NCBI GenBank assembly: GCA_009783555.1
Contig: WRDH01000001.1
Coordinates: 62,001-126,000 of the forward strand
Source of the DNA: Oscillospiraceae bacterium
Lineage (GTDB): Bacteria; Bacillota; Clostridia; Oscillospirales; Oscillospiraceae
DNA length: 64,000 nucleotides
Reading direction: 5' to 3'
Both the position numbers and the translations under genes were made by a program. This document shows, one piece after another, positions 36,752 to 46,196 of this stretch. A model generated the notes under the pieces. It was not told the DNA's origin. It ran no database searches and saw only the letters and a program-made list of their open reading frames with translations. Within the stretch, counting starts at the first letter, position 1. Every line of letters begins with the position of its first letter.

Positions 36752-37824
36752 GAGTTATTCAAATGGTGTCAAATATAAGCTTCGGAGACGCTATCGGCAA
36801 TGATGTACTGGCCCTTAACGATTTGCTTAATTGCGCCGGATATGAAACTGCAATCTATGCGGAAGTCATTGATCCGCGAGTTGCTGAAAATCATACAATC
36901 TTCTCTGCGCTCCCGCTGCCCGGGCTTAATAAAGATGATGTATTAATCTATCATCTTTGTATAAATACCCCGGTGATTCAAAAAATCAAGCAAATGAAAT
37001 GCCGCAAGGTAGCGATATACCACAATGTGACACCTCATGAGTTCTTTTTAGATCATAGTTTTAGTTTATTTACTTCATGTAAGGACATCCGCGAGGAACT
37101 AAAAAAGCTTGCCGGTACATTCGATTACTGTATTGCAGTTTCGTCATTTAATCGTGATGACCTTATTAATAACGGCTTTACGTGTCAAATTGATGTACGC
37201 CCGATATTAATACCATTCGGAGACTATGAAAAGCCTCCAAGCCGGACAATTATCGATAAATACAACGATAATAATGTAAATATATTTTTTTTAGGGCGTG
37301 TTGTGCCAAACAAAAAACAAGAAGATGTCATAGCTGCGTTTTCATGCTATGTAAAGAACCATAACCCAAATGCAAGATTATTTATAGTCGGCAGCAGCGA
37401 AGGTATGGAATCATATAGAGAGCAACTGGATGAGTATATCAGTTTGCTTGGCATAGAAAATGTGATATTCACGGAAAAAGTACCGTTTGACGAAATTCTT
37501 GCATACTATAAAATTGCAGATGTTTTTTTATGTATGAGCGAGCATGAAGGCTTCTGTGTGCCGCTTGTAGAGGCAATGTACTTTGATGTGCCGATTGTGG
37601 CTTACGCAAGTTCAGCTATCCCCGAAACACTGGCAGGCTCAGGAGTTTTATTATACGAAAAAGACCCGCTGGTAACGGCAGGCATTATTGATAAGCTTGT
37701 AACAGACGAAAATCTTCGCAACTCGGTTATAGAAGGTCAACGTAAGCGGCTTATGGATTTTTCATACGAGAAAACGAGCAAGCTGTTTTTAGAATACATA
37801 GAGAATTTTATTGCTTGCAAGTAG
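36748..37824 (+). CDS. GT4-family glycosyltransferase
   Basis: A 358-residue GT-B enzyme. RVIQMVSNISFGDAIGNDVL at the start, NIFFLGRVVPNKKQEDVIAA for the donor domain, FLCMSEHEGFCVPLVEAMYF as the EGFxxPxxE motif, and SSAIPETLAGSG. It probably adds one sugar to the repeat unit, and GDP-mannose or GDP-rhamnose are available from the genes just upstream. The start ATG overlaps the stop of the coiled-coil gene. Confidence 0.87.
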   Translation: MRVIQMVSNISFGDAIGNDVLALNDLLNCAGYETAIYAEVIDPRVAENHTIFSALPLPGLNKDDVLIYHLCINTPVIQKIKQMKCRKVAIYHNVTPHEFFLDHSFSLFTSCKDIREELKKLAGTFDYCIAVSSFNRDDLINNGFTCQIDVRPILIPFGDYEKPPSRTIIDKYNDNNVNIFFLGRVVPNKKQEDVIAAFSCYVKNHNPNARLFIVGSSEGMESYREQLDEYISLLGIENVIFTEKVPFDEILAYYKIADVFLCMSEHEGFCVPLVEAMYFDVPIVAYASSAIPETLAGSGVLLYEKDPLVTAGIIDKLVTDENLRNSVIEGQRKRLMDFSYEKTSKLFLEYIENFIACK

Positions 37825-37834
37825 AGAGGTATTC

Positions 37835-39991
37835 GTGGACATATTAAGGATAAAAAAGCCGGATATAATAAGCATTATTAAACACGACCGATTTTATGTG
37901 TTTCTTATTGCGTTGTTTGTGTTCATTATATGTGCATGGCATATACCGCAACGCGAATCGATTTATCTCACGACGGATGAGTTTTCGCAGTATAGCATTG
38001 CCGCGTTTTTTGCCGGCTTTGATTGGAGCAACGTTACTTCATATATATTTTACTATCAATTCGGATATCCGCTCATTTTTATCCTGCCTCTCTTTTGGAT
38101 TTTCGGTGATGATATGCTTATGGTATATCGTGCTTCACTTGTTATAAACGCCCTTCTTGCGTCATCCATGGTACCTCTTGTGTACTATCTGCTAAAGCAT
38201 TGGGGGCTAAAAAGCTTTTGGGAAAATAAAGTATCTATACTGATTGCAGTAATGTTAACGCTGCAGGGATGTGTCGTTGCGTACTCAAATCTCGGTATAT
38301 CGGAAATCTTATTAATGGTCTTAGGATTGTTATCAACGGCACTCTTTGTGAAAATTCTAAAGACAGGCGCAACACACAAAATCGTAATGCTGCTTGCGTT
38401 TATACTGGCTTACGGGTATGCCGCACATATGCGTTTTTTGGGTGTTTTAATGTCGGGAGTCCTCGTATTATTACTGATAGTGTTCTTTAATAAGACATCA
38501 AAAAAGTATCTTTTATCATTCTTTGCAGTTTTATTAGTCTCTATTGTCCTGTCTGAGTTAATTAAACAATACAACCAGGCAAGCATATGGTTATATACAG
38601 ACACAGGTCTTTTTGGGAGCGACGATGTTAACGACATTGCTGCAACCTCCGGCCGTCTCGCAGAATTGTTTACCCGGCGGGGATTTGGCGGCTTTATCCG
38701 GGTTCTTTTCGGTCAAATGTGGTACATGGGATTTGCCTCGTTTTTACTGGTCTATGTAGGCGTGCTTGTTATATTGAGGGAAAATATATTAAGTATTAGG
38801 AGGCTTATAAAGGAAAAATCATGCACCGGCTATGACTTCACGGCTCTTTTCGTTTTTCTGGGTTTTATTGCGACCTTAACTATAAGCGCGCTTTTCTTTA
38901 TGCACTCAGGAACGGGTGTTATGACACGTGCCGACACGATTATGTACGGCAGGTATAACTCAATAATGTTGATACCTATTTCGCTTTATGCGATTTCATC
39001 AATTATCTACAGTAAGCTAAAGCCATATGTTATCGGTATATTTTCTGTGATTATCTTCTCGTGTCTTGCAGTTTTTCTGAACTCTTACATAGAACGGTTT
39101 TTATCGCAATCATGGTTTATGCATTTTAATGTTATAAACTTTATTGTTTTCGGGTCGGTTTATGTAAGCAGTTTCTTTGCAATAAATGTCTCCTTATTAG
39201 TTTTTATGAGCATGTTTACAAAGTACAAGCAAATGCTGCTGTCCATTGTAATGGCAATTATGATAATCTTTAGTATTCATGCCGGCTATCGTTTTATTTC
39301 AAGAGATGTGTTGAAATATAATGATAACATCACGCTTAACAGTTTTACGGAGTTCAAAGAATATGAAGAGATTTATTACTTCACCGGTGATCCTATAATT
39401 CTTCCGAGAATACAAATGGCACTTCCTAATACAAGAATTAATGTCGTTTCGGAGTTCCCTGAACTATCAAATGATGATATACTGTTTTCATGTTCTTATC
39501 TTTTATTTAATACAATAATAAGACATGGGATAAGTGTTAACGCAAGTATAGTGGAAAGCGGAGTGGCACAGATTCATGATTATTCAACCGGAGAAAATCC
39601 TGTTACGCTTCCGATATCTCTTTTTAGCTCACAAAATGGTGATATCCGCGGAAACTCAATAACGTCCGATGGAGTCTTAGGATTTCTGGTATACGGACCG
39701 AAAGCATTGTTGGACCCCGGCTCATACACATTCTCTGTACAACTGGAGTTGTTAAATCAAGACGAAGCACCTGATAACATAGGTTATGTTGAGTTAGCCC
39801 ATTTTATGTCAACTGTTATTATTGATCGCCGGTATTATTCTTTAGAGGACTTTGAGGATGGGGTACTTACTATCGTCCTTAATGTAGAAACTGATGAACC
39901 ATTACCGGACTTTGAAATCCGGGTGCTTTCCGCAGAAGGCATGAAAGTGAGAGTGCCGGACATTGCACTAATATTACCGGACTCTGAATAA
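37835..39991 (+). CDS. Polytopic membrane protein, GT39-like GT-C glycosyltransferase candidate
   Basis: A 718-residue protein with about 13 hydrophobic helices and a soluble outer domain of some 190 residues. The first outer loop has SIYLTTDEFSQYSIAAFF, with the Asp-Glu pair expected of GT-C enzymes, followed by FYYQFGYPLIFILPLFW. The GT2 gene downstream could make its polyprenyl-phosphate donor. I start at GTG 37835 with GAGAGG upstream; an in-frame TTG at 37811 overlaps the previous gene. The exact family is not certain. Confidence 0.65.
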   Translation: MDILRIKKPDIISIIKHDRFYVFLIALFVFIICAWHIPQRESIYLTTDEFSQYSIAAFFAGFDWSNVTSYIFYYQFGYPLIFILPLFWIFGDDMLMVYRASLVINALLASSMVPLVYYLLKHWGLKSFWENKVSILIAVMLTLQGCVVAYSNLGISEILLMVLGLLSTALFVKILKTGATHKIVMLLAFILAYGYAAHMRFLGVLMSGVLVLLLIVFFNKTSKKYLLSFFAVLLVSIVLSELIKQYNQASIWLYTDTGLFGSDDVNDIAATSGRLAELFTRRGFGGFIRVLFGQMWYMGFASFLLVYVGVLVILRENILSIRRLIKEKSCTGYDFTALFVFLGFIATLTISALFFMHSGTGVMTRADTIMYGRYNSIMLIPISLYAISSIIYSKLKPYVIGIFSVIIFSCLAVFLNSYIERFLSQSWFMHFNVINFIVFGSVYVSSFFAINVSLLVFMSMFTKYKQMLLSIVMAIMIIFSIHAGYRFISRDVLKYNDNITLNSFTEFKEYEEIYYFTGDPIILPRIQMALPNTRINVVSEFPELSNDDILFSCSYLLFNTIIRHGISVNASIVESGVAQIHDYSTGENPVTLPISLFSSQNGDIRGNSITSDGVLGFLVYGPKALLDPGSYTFSVQLELLNQDEAPDNIGYVELAHFMSTVIIDRRYYSLEDFEDGVLTIVLNVETDEPLPDFEIRVLSAEGMKVRVPDIALILPDSE

Positions 39992-40010
39992 ACCCTTCAG
40001 GAGGTATTAA

Positions 40011-40961
40011 GTGAAGCTGATAATTCAAATCCCATGCTATAATGAGGAAGTAACGCTTCCTGTTACAATTGCGGATTTACCACGGCACATTGACGGTGTT
40101 GATGTAATAGAATATCTTGTTATCAACGATGGGAGCAGTGACCGTACAGTTGAGGTTGCGCATGAGGCAGGCATTCATCATGTTGTGAGTTTTAAATCCA
40201 ATAGAGGGCTTGCTAATGCGTTTGCAGCAGGAATTGATGCGTGTTTGAGGCTTGGTGCCGACATTATTGTAAATACCGATGCGGATAATCAATATTATGG
40301 AGCAGACATTGAAAAACTAGTGCGTCCGATACTCGATGAGAAGGCAGAGATCGTTATTGGTGAACGCCCGATTGACGGCACGGAGCATTTTTCAAAGATG
40401 AAAAAGCGGATGCAAAGATTTGGCTCGTTTGTCGTAAGAGTGGCATCAGGTACAGACATACCGGACGCGCCGAGCGGGTTTAGGGCATATTCACGTGAAG
40501 CGGCACTAAGGTTAAATGTAATAAACTCTTACACATATACACTCGAAACGATAATCCAAGCGGGACTCAATCGCATACCGATGACAAGTGTGCCAATTAG
40601 GACAAATCCTGATTTACGAAAATCTCGTTTGTTCAAGAGCATGGCAACGTACATGAGACGATCCGCCGTCGTTATTATACGCTCATCCATGATGTACAAG
40701 CCGCTGAAGTTTTTCATTATACTTGGGGGATTGGTATCTTCTGTAGGTCTGGCATTTGTTATTCGTTGGCTTGTACTTTATATACAGGGGCTGGGCGACG
40801 GCAATATCCAATCTCTTATACTTGCCGCGATGCTGATAATGATTGGCGTGCAGTTTATTGTTGCGGGGCTTCAAGCTGATATCATTTCAGCAAACCGCAA
40901 AATACTTGAGGATGTGCAGTATAGAGTGAGGAAGATGGACAGTGAACATGGACAATTATAG
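40011..40961 (+). CDS. GT2 glycosyltransferase with two C-terminal membrane helices
   Basis: A 316-residue protein: KLIIQIPCYNEEVTLPVTIA, YLVINDGSSDRTVEVA, IIVNTDADNQYYGADIEKL (DxD), IGERP, then two helices at about 225-290 and a charged tail. It is close to the DPM1/GtrB group that makes polyprenyl-phosphate sugars. It follows the GT-C-like gene by 19 bp with a strong AGGAGG before a GTG start. The two genes probably act as a donor-maker and transferase pair. Confidence 0.87.
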   Translation: MKLIIQIPCYNEEVTLPVTIADLPRHIDGVDVIEYLVINDGSSDRTVEVAHEAGIHHVVSFKSNRGLANAFAAGIDACLRLGADIIVNTDADNQYYGADIEKLVRPILDEKAEIVIGERPIDGTEHFSKMKKRMQRFGSFVVRVASGTDIPDAPSGFRAYSREAALRLNVINSYTYTLETIIQAGLNRIPMTSVPIRTNPDLRKSRLFKSMATYMRRSAVVIIRSSMMYKPLKFFIILGGLVSSVGLAFVIRWLVLYIQGLGDGNIQSLILAAMLIMIGVQFIVAGLQADIISANRKILEDVQYRVRKMDSEHGQL

Positions 40962-40978
40962 TCTTTTATGTTAAGATA
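40950..40978 (+). promoter_or_regulatory. Possible promoter for the VTC-DUF4956-CotH genes
   Basis: TGGACA (40950-40955), 17-bp spacer, TAAGAT (40973-40978), overlapping the end of the GT2 gene and lying 70 bases before the GTG at 41049. Both boxes are imperfect. Confidence 0.4.
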
Positions 40979-41048
40979 ACTCTAGTTATGGTCTAAGTTA
41001 GATATCCGGTGGAGAAGAACTTTTTTAAATAGGGGAGAAATATATTCA

Positions 41049-41744
41049 GTGAAACCTACTGCCGAAAGATATCGTTTCGAGAGGAAGTACCTGCTTGACA
41101 AAGATGCCGCCTATGTGCTTTCACAAAGGGTGTCCAAGATATTACAACCTGATGCTTCCAACCCCGATGGGTTATACAATATCAGCAGTTTGTATTTTGA
41201 CGATTATTACAATACATCATTTTATGAAAAACGAAATGGCGTTGTAGAGCGGGACAAGTTTCGCGTCAGGTTTTACAACGGATGTTTGGATTTTCTACGC
41301 TTAGAGCGAAAACATAAATTTGACGCGTATATATACAAAGACAGCGCACCTGTCACGTTGGAACAGTTTGAAATGATGTGCCGTAAGGAATATCATTTTA
41401 TGAGGGAAAGCAGTGGCAAAGGGGACGTTTTTGACAAGTTTTATACTATCTTTACCACTAAAGGTATGCGTCCTGTCGCTATGATTAACTATCAGCGGCA
41501 AGCATATACATATCAGGCAGGAAATGTGCGTATAACGTTTGATTCTGATTTATCAGCAAGCACCGGCGTTAAGACGCACTCCGTTTCTATTTTGCCCTAT
41601 AACAATGTAATACTAGAGGTGAAGAACGACCGTTTTTTACCTTCCGTTATCACAGATCTGCTAACAGGCATACCATTTACACAGCAATTGTCAATATCAA
41701 AATTTATTATGGCAAAGATGGCTTTGCAAGGAAGGGCGATATAG
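41049..41744 (+). CDS. VTC-domain protein (polyphosphate polymerase-like)
   Basis: A 231-residue protein with RYRFERKYLLD at the start, NISSLYFDDYYNTSFYEKRN, FRVRFYN and LRLERKHK, and NVILEVKNDRFLP at the end. These are the basic and acidic strands that form the tunnel of VTC4-type polyphosphate polymerases, which polymerise the gamma phosphate of ATP. The first half of the strand pattern also occurs in CYTH phosphatases, but the length and neighbours support VTC. VTC, DUF4956 and CotH genes are often found together in bacteria; all three are here. The start is a GTG. Confidence 0.87.
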   Translation: MKPTAERYRFERKYLLDKDAAYVLSQRVSKILQPDASNPDGLYNISSLYFDDYYNTSFYEKRNGVVERDKFRVRFYNGCLDFLRLERKHKFDAYIYKDSAPVTLEQFEMMCRKEYHFMRESSGKGDVFDKFYTIFTTKGMRPVAMINYQRQAYTYQAGNVRITFDSDLSASTGVKTHSVSILPYNNVILEVKNDRFLPSVITDLLTGIPFTQQLSISKFIMAKMALQGRAI

Positions 41745-41870
41745 CGTGATAAATCACACTATACAAAAAATGTGCCAATTTCTCTCCGCCTTTGGCGGAA
41801 ACCGAAATAGATGCACGAAAAGACCATTCCTTTTTCATGATCTTTTTGTGCTTGGTATAAAACGAAAGGA
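41745..41870. other. Gap with inverted repeats before the DUF4956 gene
   Basis: The 126-bp gap holds TCCGCCTTTGGCGGA, a perfect hairpin near 41782, and a longer pair CCATTCCTTT ... AAAGGAATGG (about 41824-41833 and 41867-41876) whose right arm includes the likely ribosome-binding site of the next gene. A TGG-TATAAA string near 41854 could be an extended -10 box. Base pairing of the two arms could hide the start of the DUF4956 gene. Confidence 0.45.
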
Positions 41871-42542
41871 ATGGACTTTAATATGATTGAAGAACTAAGG
41901 GGTTTAATTGGGATTATCTCGCAATATGAGCATCTGTCTTTCAGAGCGCTGGCGACCACAATGGTTGTAGCGGTAAGCTGCGGTATGCTTATTTACTTAG
42001 TGTATAAGTTTTTTTACAGGGGTATGCTATACAGCGAAAACTTCGGTATACTTGTTGTGCTTGTTACCGGAGCCACCTCGTTCATCATTGTCACAATCGG
42101 GGCTAATCTAGTATTATCCCTTGGTATGGTTGGAGCGCTTTCTATTGTCCGCTTCCGTACAGCAATAAAGGAACCCCTTGATGTAGGTTTCCTGTTTATA
42201 GGGATTGCCGCCGGTTTAGCATCAGGAGCGAGGCTTTATCTGGTGGCGATTGTCGGAACAGTAGCACTGCTGTTGGTTTATACAGCACTAACATACATCC
42301 GGCGGGAAAAAAAGAGCTTTTTATTAGTGTTGCGATACCCATCTGATAAGGACTCAAGTGTCTCTCCGATGCTTAAGGATTTACGGTATAAATTGAAAAA
42401 CAAGACTTTCTCAAACGGTGAAGTTGAGCTTACTCTTGAGGTATATGTTAAGCGTAACAATACGGAGTTATTGACACCATTTACGTCCGCAGAATTTATT
42501 TCAAGTGCAGTATTGGTTGAATACAATGGTGACTATACATAG
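41871..42542 (+). CDS. DUF4956 membrane protein
   Basis: A 223-residue protein (219 if started at the second ATG, 41883). The first 145 residues have about four hydrophobic helices with LVVLVTGATSFIIVTIGANL, LSLGMVGALSIVRFRTAIKE and DVGFLFIGIAAGLASGA, a conserved GALSIVRFR core typical of DUF4956. A cytoplasmic alpha-beta domain follows. The function is not known. It is regularly coded next to VTC polyphosphate polymerases and CotH kinases, as here. Confidence 0.85.
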   Translation: MDFNMIEELRGLIGIISQYEHLSFRALATTMVVAVSCGMLIYLVYKFFYRGMLYSENFGILVVLVTGATSFIIVTIGANLVLSLGMVGALSIVRFRTAIKEPLDVGFLFIGIAAGLASGARLYLVAIVGTVALLLVYTALTYIRREKKSFLLVLRYPSDKDSSVSPMLKDLRYKLKNKTFSNGEVELTLEVYVKRNNTELLTPFTSAEFISSAVLVEYNGDYT

Positions 42543-42555
42543 AGGTTGAACTTAT

Positions 42556-44787
42556 ATGCGAAAAATAATTATTCTTGCCTTATTGGTCATTGGTACTTTA
42601 GGCTTTTTGTTTAGACTTGAATTCCCTGTACTGCCTGATTACATCCCGAAATTCAATGTTCTGCCTCCGGGGTTGGCATATGATTTATATCATGCGCAAT
42701 ATACCGATGAAGCAGAGTTGACGGTAAACTTTTCCAACGCCGGTTTTTTTCACACCGAAACCATATCAGTATCAATCTATGCCAGCGACCCGAATGCGGC
42801 AATATACTACACCACCGACGGTTCAACTCCAACATCAAACAGCAATAAGTTCATAGAGCCGATAGTTTTGGAAGCTGACGAAACAGTACAAGTAATCGTA
42901 TTAAAATCAATTGCAATAAATAGCATTGAAGAAAGCCGCGTGAATACTCAGACCTTTTTTATCGGAACCGGAGTTGATGAGCGTTTTTCAACCTATGTGT
43001 TTTCTATTTCCACTGACGGAAACAACTTATATGACTACGATACCGGGATTTTAGTTCCCGGCAGAATTCGCGACGAATGGCTGGATGCAAACCCTGATAC
43101 GGAACTGGGAACTCAGTCTTGGCCCAGTAATTACCGGGTGAAAGGAAGAGCAGGAGAACGTCCGGTTCACGTTGAGGTTTTTACCCAAAACGGGGGACGG
43201 GTCATTGCTCAAAATGCCGGGATACGGGTACATGGAGGAGCAACACGAGTATTTTGGCAAAAATCACTTCGCTTGATGGCCAGACGGGGGTACGAACCCG
43301 GTATAGGAAAGTTTCATCATGAATTTTTTGAAAACCATACGGATTTCAGATCGTTTGACAAGCCAATTGTATCGTATAATACCTTGATTTTAAGAAATGA
43401 CGGCAATGATTTCCTGAGAGCAAGGCTTCGGACACCGTTGGCTTCCATAATTGCATTAGAAGCCGGATTTCCGACAGTTTCTCCAACCGGCGTGGCAACG
43501 GTTTTTATCAACGGAGTATATCATGGATATTACACCTTAAATGTTCGAATCGACGAACAATATTTAGAGGATCTTTTTGATGCGCCACGACGCAGCTTTC
43601 AATTTGCAGATGGTGGTTGTTCGATTGTTTTTACCAATGATGAGAGCGTCCAATATAATTTTGCTCGTTTGTTGGAATATGCCGACCAAGGTTTTACCGA
43701 TGATACAGTACAAGCTGTGCGTGATTTTTTCGACATAGAGCATTTACTTTTCTACTATGCCATCCAATCCTACATTGGCAATTCTGATTGGCCCCGGTAC
43801 AATATCGGGATATGGAGATACACCGGTCCTCAAGATGAAAGTAACCTTGCCCCCGAACTGGACGGGCGCTGGCGGTTCGTAATGTGGGATCTTGATCGTA
43901 CGCTTAATTTTGACGGTCAGAACATTCCTGAAGCAATGACTATCAACCGACTGCTTGATGGTCGCAGCCCGATATTTGCAGCCCTCCTGCAACGCCCGGA
44001 ATATGCCGAAACGTTTGCCAACTATATTTCTGATTTAGCTTTTGAGCATTTTGGCATAGATAATGTGGAAAGGGTTATATATGAATTTAATAGCATGGGA
44101 TTCCAAGAACTAACAGAGCATTATTCATTCTTCGACTTAAATATTAATGAGATGTTGGAGCGTAGGGAAGCGATTCTGTATTTTGCAAAACTGCGCCCAA
44201 ATTACATTATGGATGAGCTGCGCGATTTGTTCGGGTATACGGAGACCTATCGCATAATATCTGACGGATCAGTCAAAATCAACACTCTAAATGGCAACGA
44301 AGGTGTTTACTTTATTGAAAACAGTGTCCCTGTTACCCCAATTATACCAAAACATCATGTCTTTGTTTATTGGCTTATTAACGGTGAAGTTCGATATGAT
44401 GAAGATTTGCGGATTTCATCGCAGTATGCAAACAGTGACGGGATTGTGCATGTACAAGCTGTGACACAGTTAGAAATACCGCCTCTGCTCTTCATAGACA
44501 CTTTCGACGACGGTGAGTTGTTCGGCTTTGATATGCACAACCCGACAGATACCGTACAAAACACACGGGGCTTATTCCTTAGCGATAATGTTAACAATCT
44601 GAAGAAATGGCAGTTTCCGGCATTAAATATACGGCCGGGTAGTTCTATGAGATTTGTCGGGCGAAGTTCTACATCCCTTGATGCATTATTTATGATTGCG
44701 CTTAATTTCAACCCCAGACATGGCGAAATTATATTTTTGTCGAATGAAGAAGGTGTTATATTGGACTATATTTTAATGAAGCGGTGA
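42556..44787 (+). CDS. cotH: CotH-family kinase, membrane-anchored, with chitobiase-like beta domain
   Basis: A 743-residue protein. One N-terminal membrane helix is followed at about 70-130 by a small beta domain with IYYTTDGSTPTSNS (CHB_HEX_C/FN3-like). The CotH domain runs from about 150 to 560 and contains YRVKGRAGERPVHVEVF, IRVHGGATR, FWQKSLRLMARR, NGVYHGYYTLN and WRFVMWDLDRTLNFDG, where DLD holds metal-binding aspartates. CotH proteins of Bacillus phosphorylate spore coat proteins. Here the kinase should face outward. The SLH-lysozyme gene 69 bp downstream is a possible substrate, though this is conjecture. Confidence 0.88.
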   Translation: MRKIIILALLVIGTLGFLFRLEFPVLPDYIPKFNVLPPGLAYDLYHAQYTDEAELTVNFSNAGFFHTETISVSIYASDPNAAIYYTTDGSTPTSNSNKFIEPIVLEADETVQVIVLKSIAINSIEESRVNTQTFFIGTGVDERFSTYVFSISTDGNNLYDYDTGILVPGRIRDEWLDANPDTELGTQSWPSNYRVKGRAGERPVHVEVFTQNGGRVIAQNAGIRVHGGATRVFWQKSLRLMARRGYEPGIGKFHHEFFENHTDFRSFDKPIVSYNTLILRNDGNDFLRARLRTPLASIIALEAGFPTVSPTGVATVFINGVYHGYYTLNVRIDEQYLEDLFDAPRRSFQFADGGCSIVFTNDESVQYNFARLLEYADQGFTDDTVQAVRDFFDIEHLLFYYAIQSYIGNSDWPRYNIGIWRYTGPQDESNLAPELDGRWRFVMWDLDRTLNFDGQNIPEAMTINRLLDGRSPIFAALLQRPEYAETFANYISDLAFEHFGIDNVERVIYEFNSMGFQELTEHYSFFDLNINEMLERREAILYFAKLRPNYIMDELRDLFGYTETYRIISDGSVKINTLNGNEGVYFIENSVPVTPIIPKHHVFVYWLINGEVRYDEDLRISSQYANSDGIVHVQAVTQLEIPPLLFIDTFDDGELFGFDMHNPTDTVQNTRGLFLSDNVNNLKKWQFPALNIRPGSSMRFVGRSSTSLDALFMIALNFNPRHGEIIFLSNEEGVILDYILMKR

Positions 44788-44811
44788 TTGGTGGACTTTT
44801 TTAGTCTTTTG

Positions 44812-44820
44812 TGGTATTAT
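44812..44820 (+). promoter_or_regulatory. Extended -10 promoter before the SLH-lysozyme gene
   Basis: TGGTATTAT is a TGn-TATTAT extended -10 box 25 bases after the cotH stop codon, with only a poor -35 region. A transcript from near 44827 would leave a leader of about 30 bases. Confidence 0.45.
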
Positions 44821-44856
44821 AGCATCGTAACGCAGACGATTGGATGGGATGAATAT

Positions 44857-46173
44857 ATGAAACAAAAACTTGTCAGGCTTATATGTTTATTTCTTGCAAC
44901 TATTCTTTTGCTTGGTTTTAGCATACCCGTTGCACCCGCTGCAGCTGCTACAGCCGCTGCATCGACGCCGTTTACTGATGTGCCGCAGGATTCGTGGTTT
45001 CATGATGCGATTGCCTGGGCATATAATGGCAATATAACTACAGGAACATCCCCAAGAACATTTTCTCCGCACCGTAATGTAACGCGCGGTGAGTTTGTCA
45101 CGTTCTTACATCGCATAGAAGGAACCCCTCCCGTAAGCAATACAATCCGGTTTAACGATGTGGCAAATTCGGAGCAATATTTTTTCAATGCTGTAAACTG
45201 GGCTTTTTCAAATCAGCTCGTAACCGGAATTGGGGATGGTCTTTTCGCTCCTGACAGGAACATAACAAGAGAAGAAATGGCAGTCATATTATTCAGGCTT
45301 GCAGGGTATCATAATAGAAACATATCAGCACCTTATACAGCACTCAATAATTTTGATGACAGACAAAATGTTTCCGGATGGGCTCTGGAAGGAATGCGCT
45401 GGGCGGCAAACGCCGACATTATCAGGGGCAATGATCAAGGCAGAGTAAATCCGGGAGACCGCGCAACACGGGCGGAAGCAATTGTTGTTTTGCATAGATA
45501 TGTTTTGGAATTACCCGGTTTACCACAACCTCCGGCATCCGGCTTTACTCATGGCTCCGTATTTAATGGTGCTTTAATCGGAGGTCCGGCATCGACAACC
45601 GCCAATGATCAACTAATCTGGAATTTCTTCAGAAACAGGGGTTTGAATACGTTTGCTGCTGCGGGCATTATGGGTAATTTATTTTCAGAAAGTAATATGA
45701 GACCGACTATTGTCGAACGGGCTCGCTGGCATGTAATACGAGACAACCATGGTATGCCCGGGTTAGATGAGCGTCCGGCGCATATTAATCTCCTAATGGA
45801 TGAATGGTACACTAATGCAATCAATAGCGGTGCCATAACAAGAGCCGCTTTTCAAGATGGGGTTGGGTATGGATTAAGCCAATGGACATTTTGGAGCAGA
45901 AAAGCCGCTTTGCATGACTTCATATGGGATTTTCACGCAGAGCGAGGTATGCCGTTTAATATCGGATGTTTGGATGCCCAGTTACATTACTTTTGGCATG
46001 AACTGACCACAGATTTTAGAACGACTGTTTTTTTGCCGCTCCAAAATGTCAACTGCGTATTTGAAGCTTCAAACATAGTGCTGACGCGATTTATGAGACC
46101 GGCTGACCAGGGACTCTCTGTTCAGGGCAGACGTGCCGGATATTCACTGGGATATTTTAACAGATATACATAA
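44857..46173 (+). CDS. SLH-anchored protein with phage-tail-lysozyme-like domain
   Basis: A 438-residue secreted protein starting MKQKLVRLICLFLATILLLG, a signal peptide with a likely cut after the alanine-rich stretch. Three SLH repeats follow (about 38-200): FTDVPQDSWFHDAIAWAYNG, FNDVANSEQYFFNAVNWAFS and the ATRAEAIVVLHR end. The C-terminal 200 residues (IWNFFRNRGLNTFAAAGIMG, SESNMRPT, GYGLSQWTFWSRKAAL) resemble the phage tail lysozyme domain, with a candidate catalytic glutamate in NLFSESN. It would attach to wall polymer and cut peptidoglycan. I start at 44857; the 23 residues upstream cover a promoter and are not signal-like. Confidence 0.87.
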   Translation: MKQKLVRLICLFLATILLLGFSIPVAPAAAATAAASTPFTDVPQDSWFHDAIAWAYNGNITTGTSPRTFSPHRNVTRGEFVTFLHRIEGTPPVSNTIRFNDVANSEQYFFNAVNWAFSNQLVTGIGDGLFAPDRNITREEMAVILFRLAGYHNRNISAPYTALNNFDDRQNVSGWALEGMRWAANADIIRGNDQGRVNPGDRATRAEAIVVLHRYVLELPGLPQPPASGFTHGSVFNGALIGGPASTTANDQLIWNFFRNRGLNTFAAAGIMGNLFSESNMRPTIVERARWHVIRDNHGMPGLDERPAHINLLMDEWYTNAINSGAITRAAFQDGVGYGLSQWTFWSRKAALHDFIWDFHAERGMPFNIGCLDAQLHYFWHELTTDFRTTVFLPLQNVNCVFEASNIVLTRFMRPADQGLSVQGRRAGYSLGYFNRYT

Positions 46174-46196
46174 TAGAGAAAGGCATGGTCATTCAT

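Noticed and set aside
44857-46173. Prophage origin for the lysozyme-like gene
   Set aside because: No other phage gene is nearby and the protein begins with a signal peptide and three SLH repeats, so it is a wall-bound cellular enzyme.
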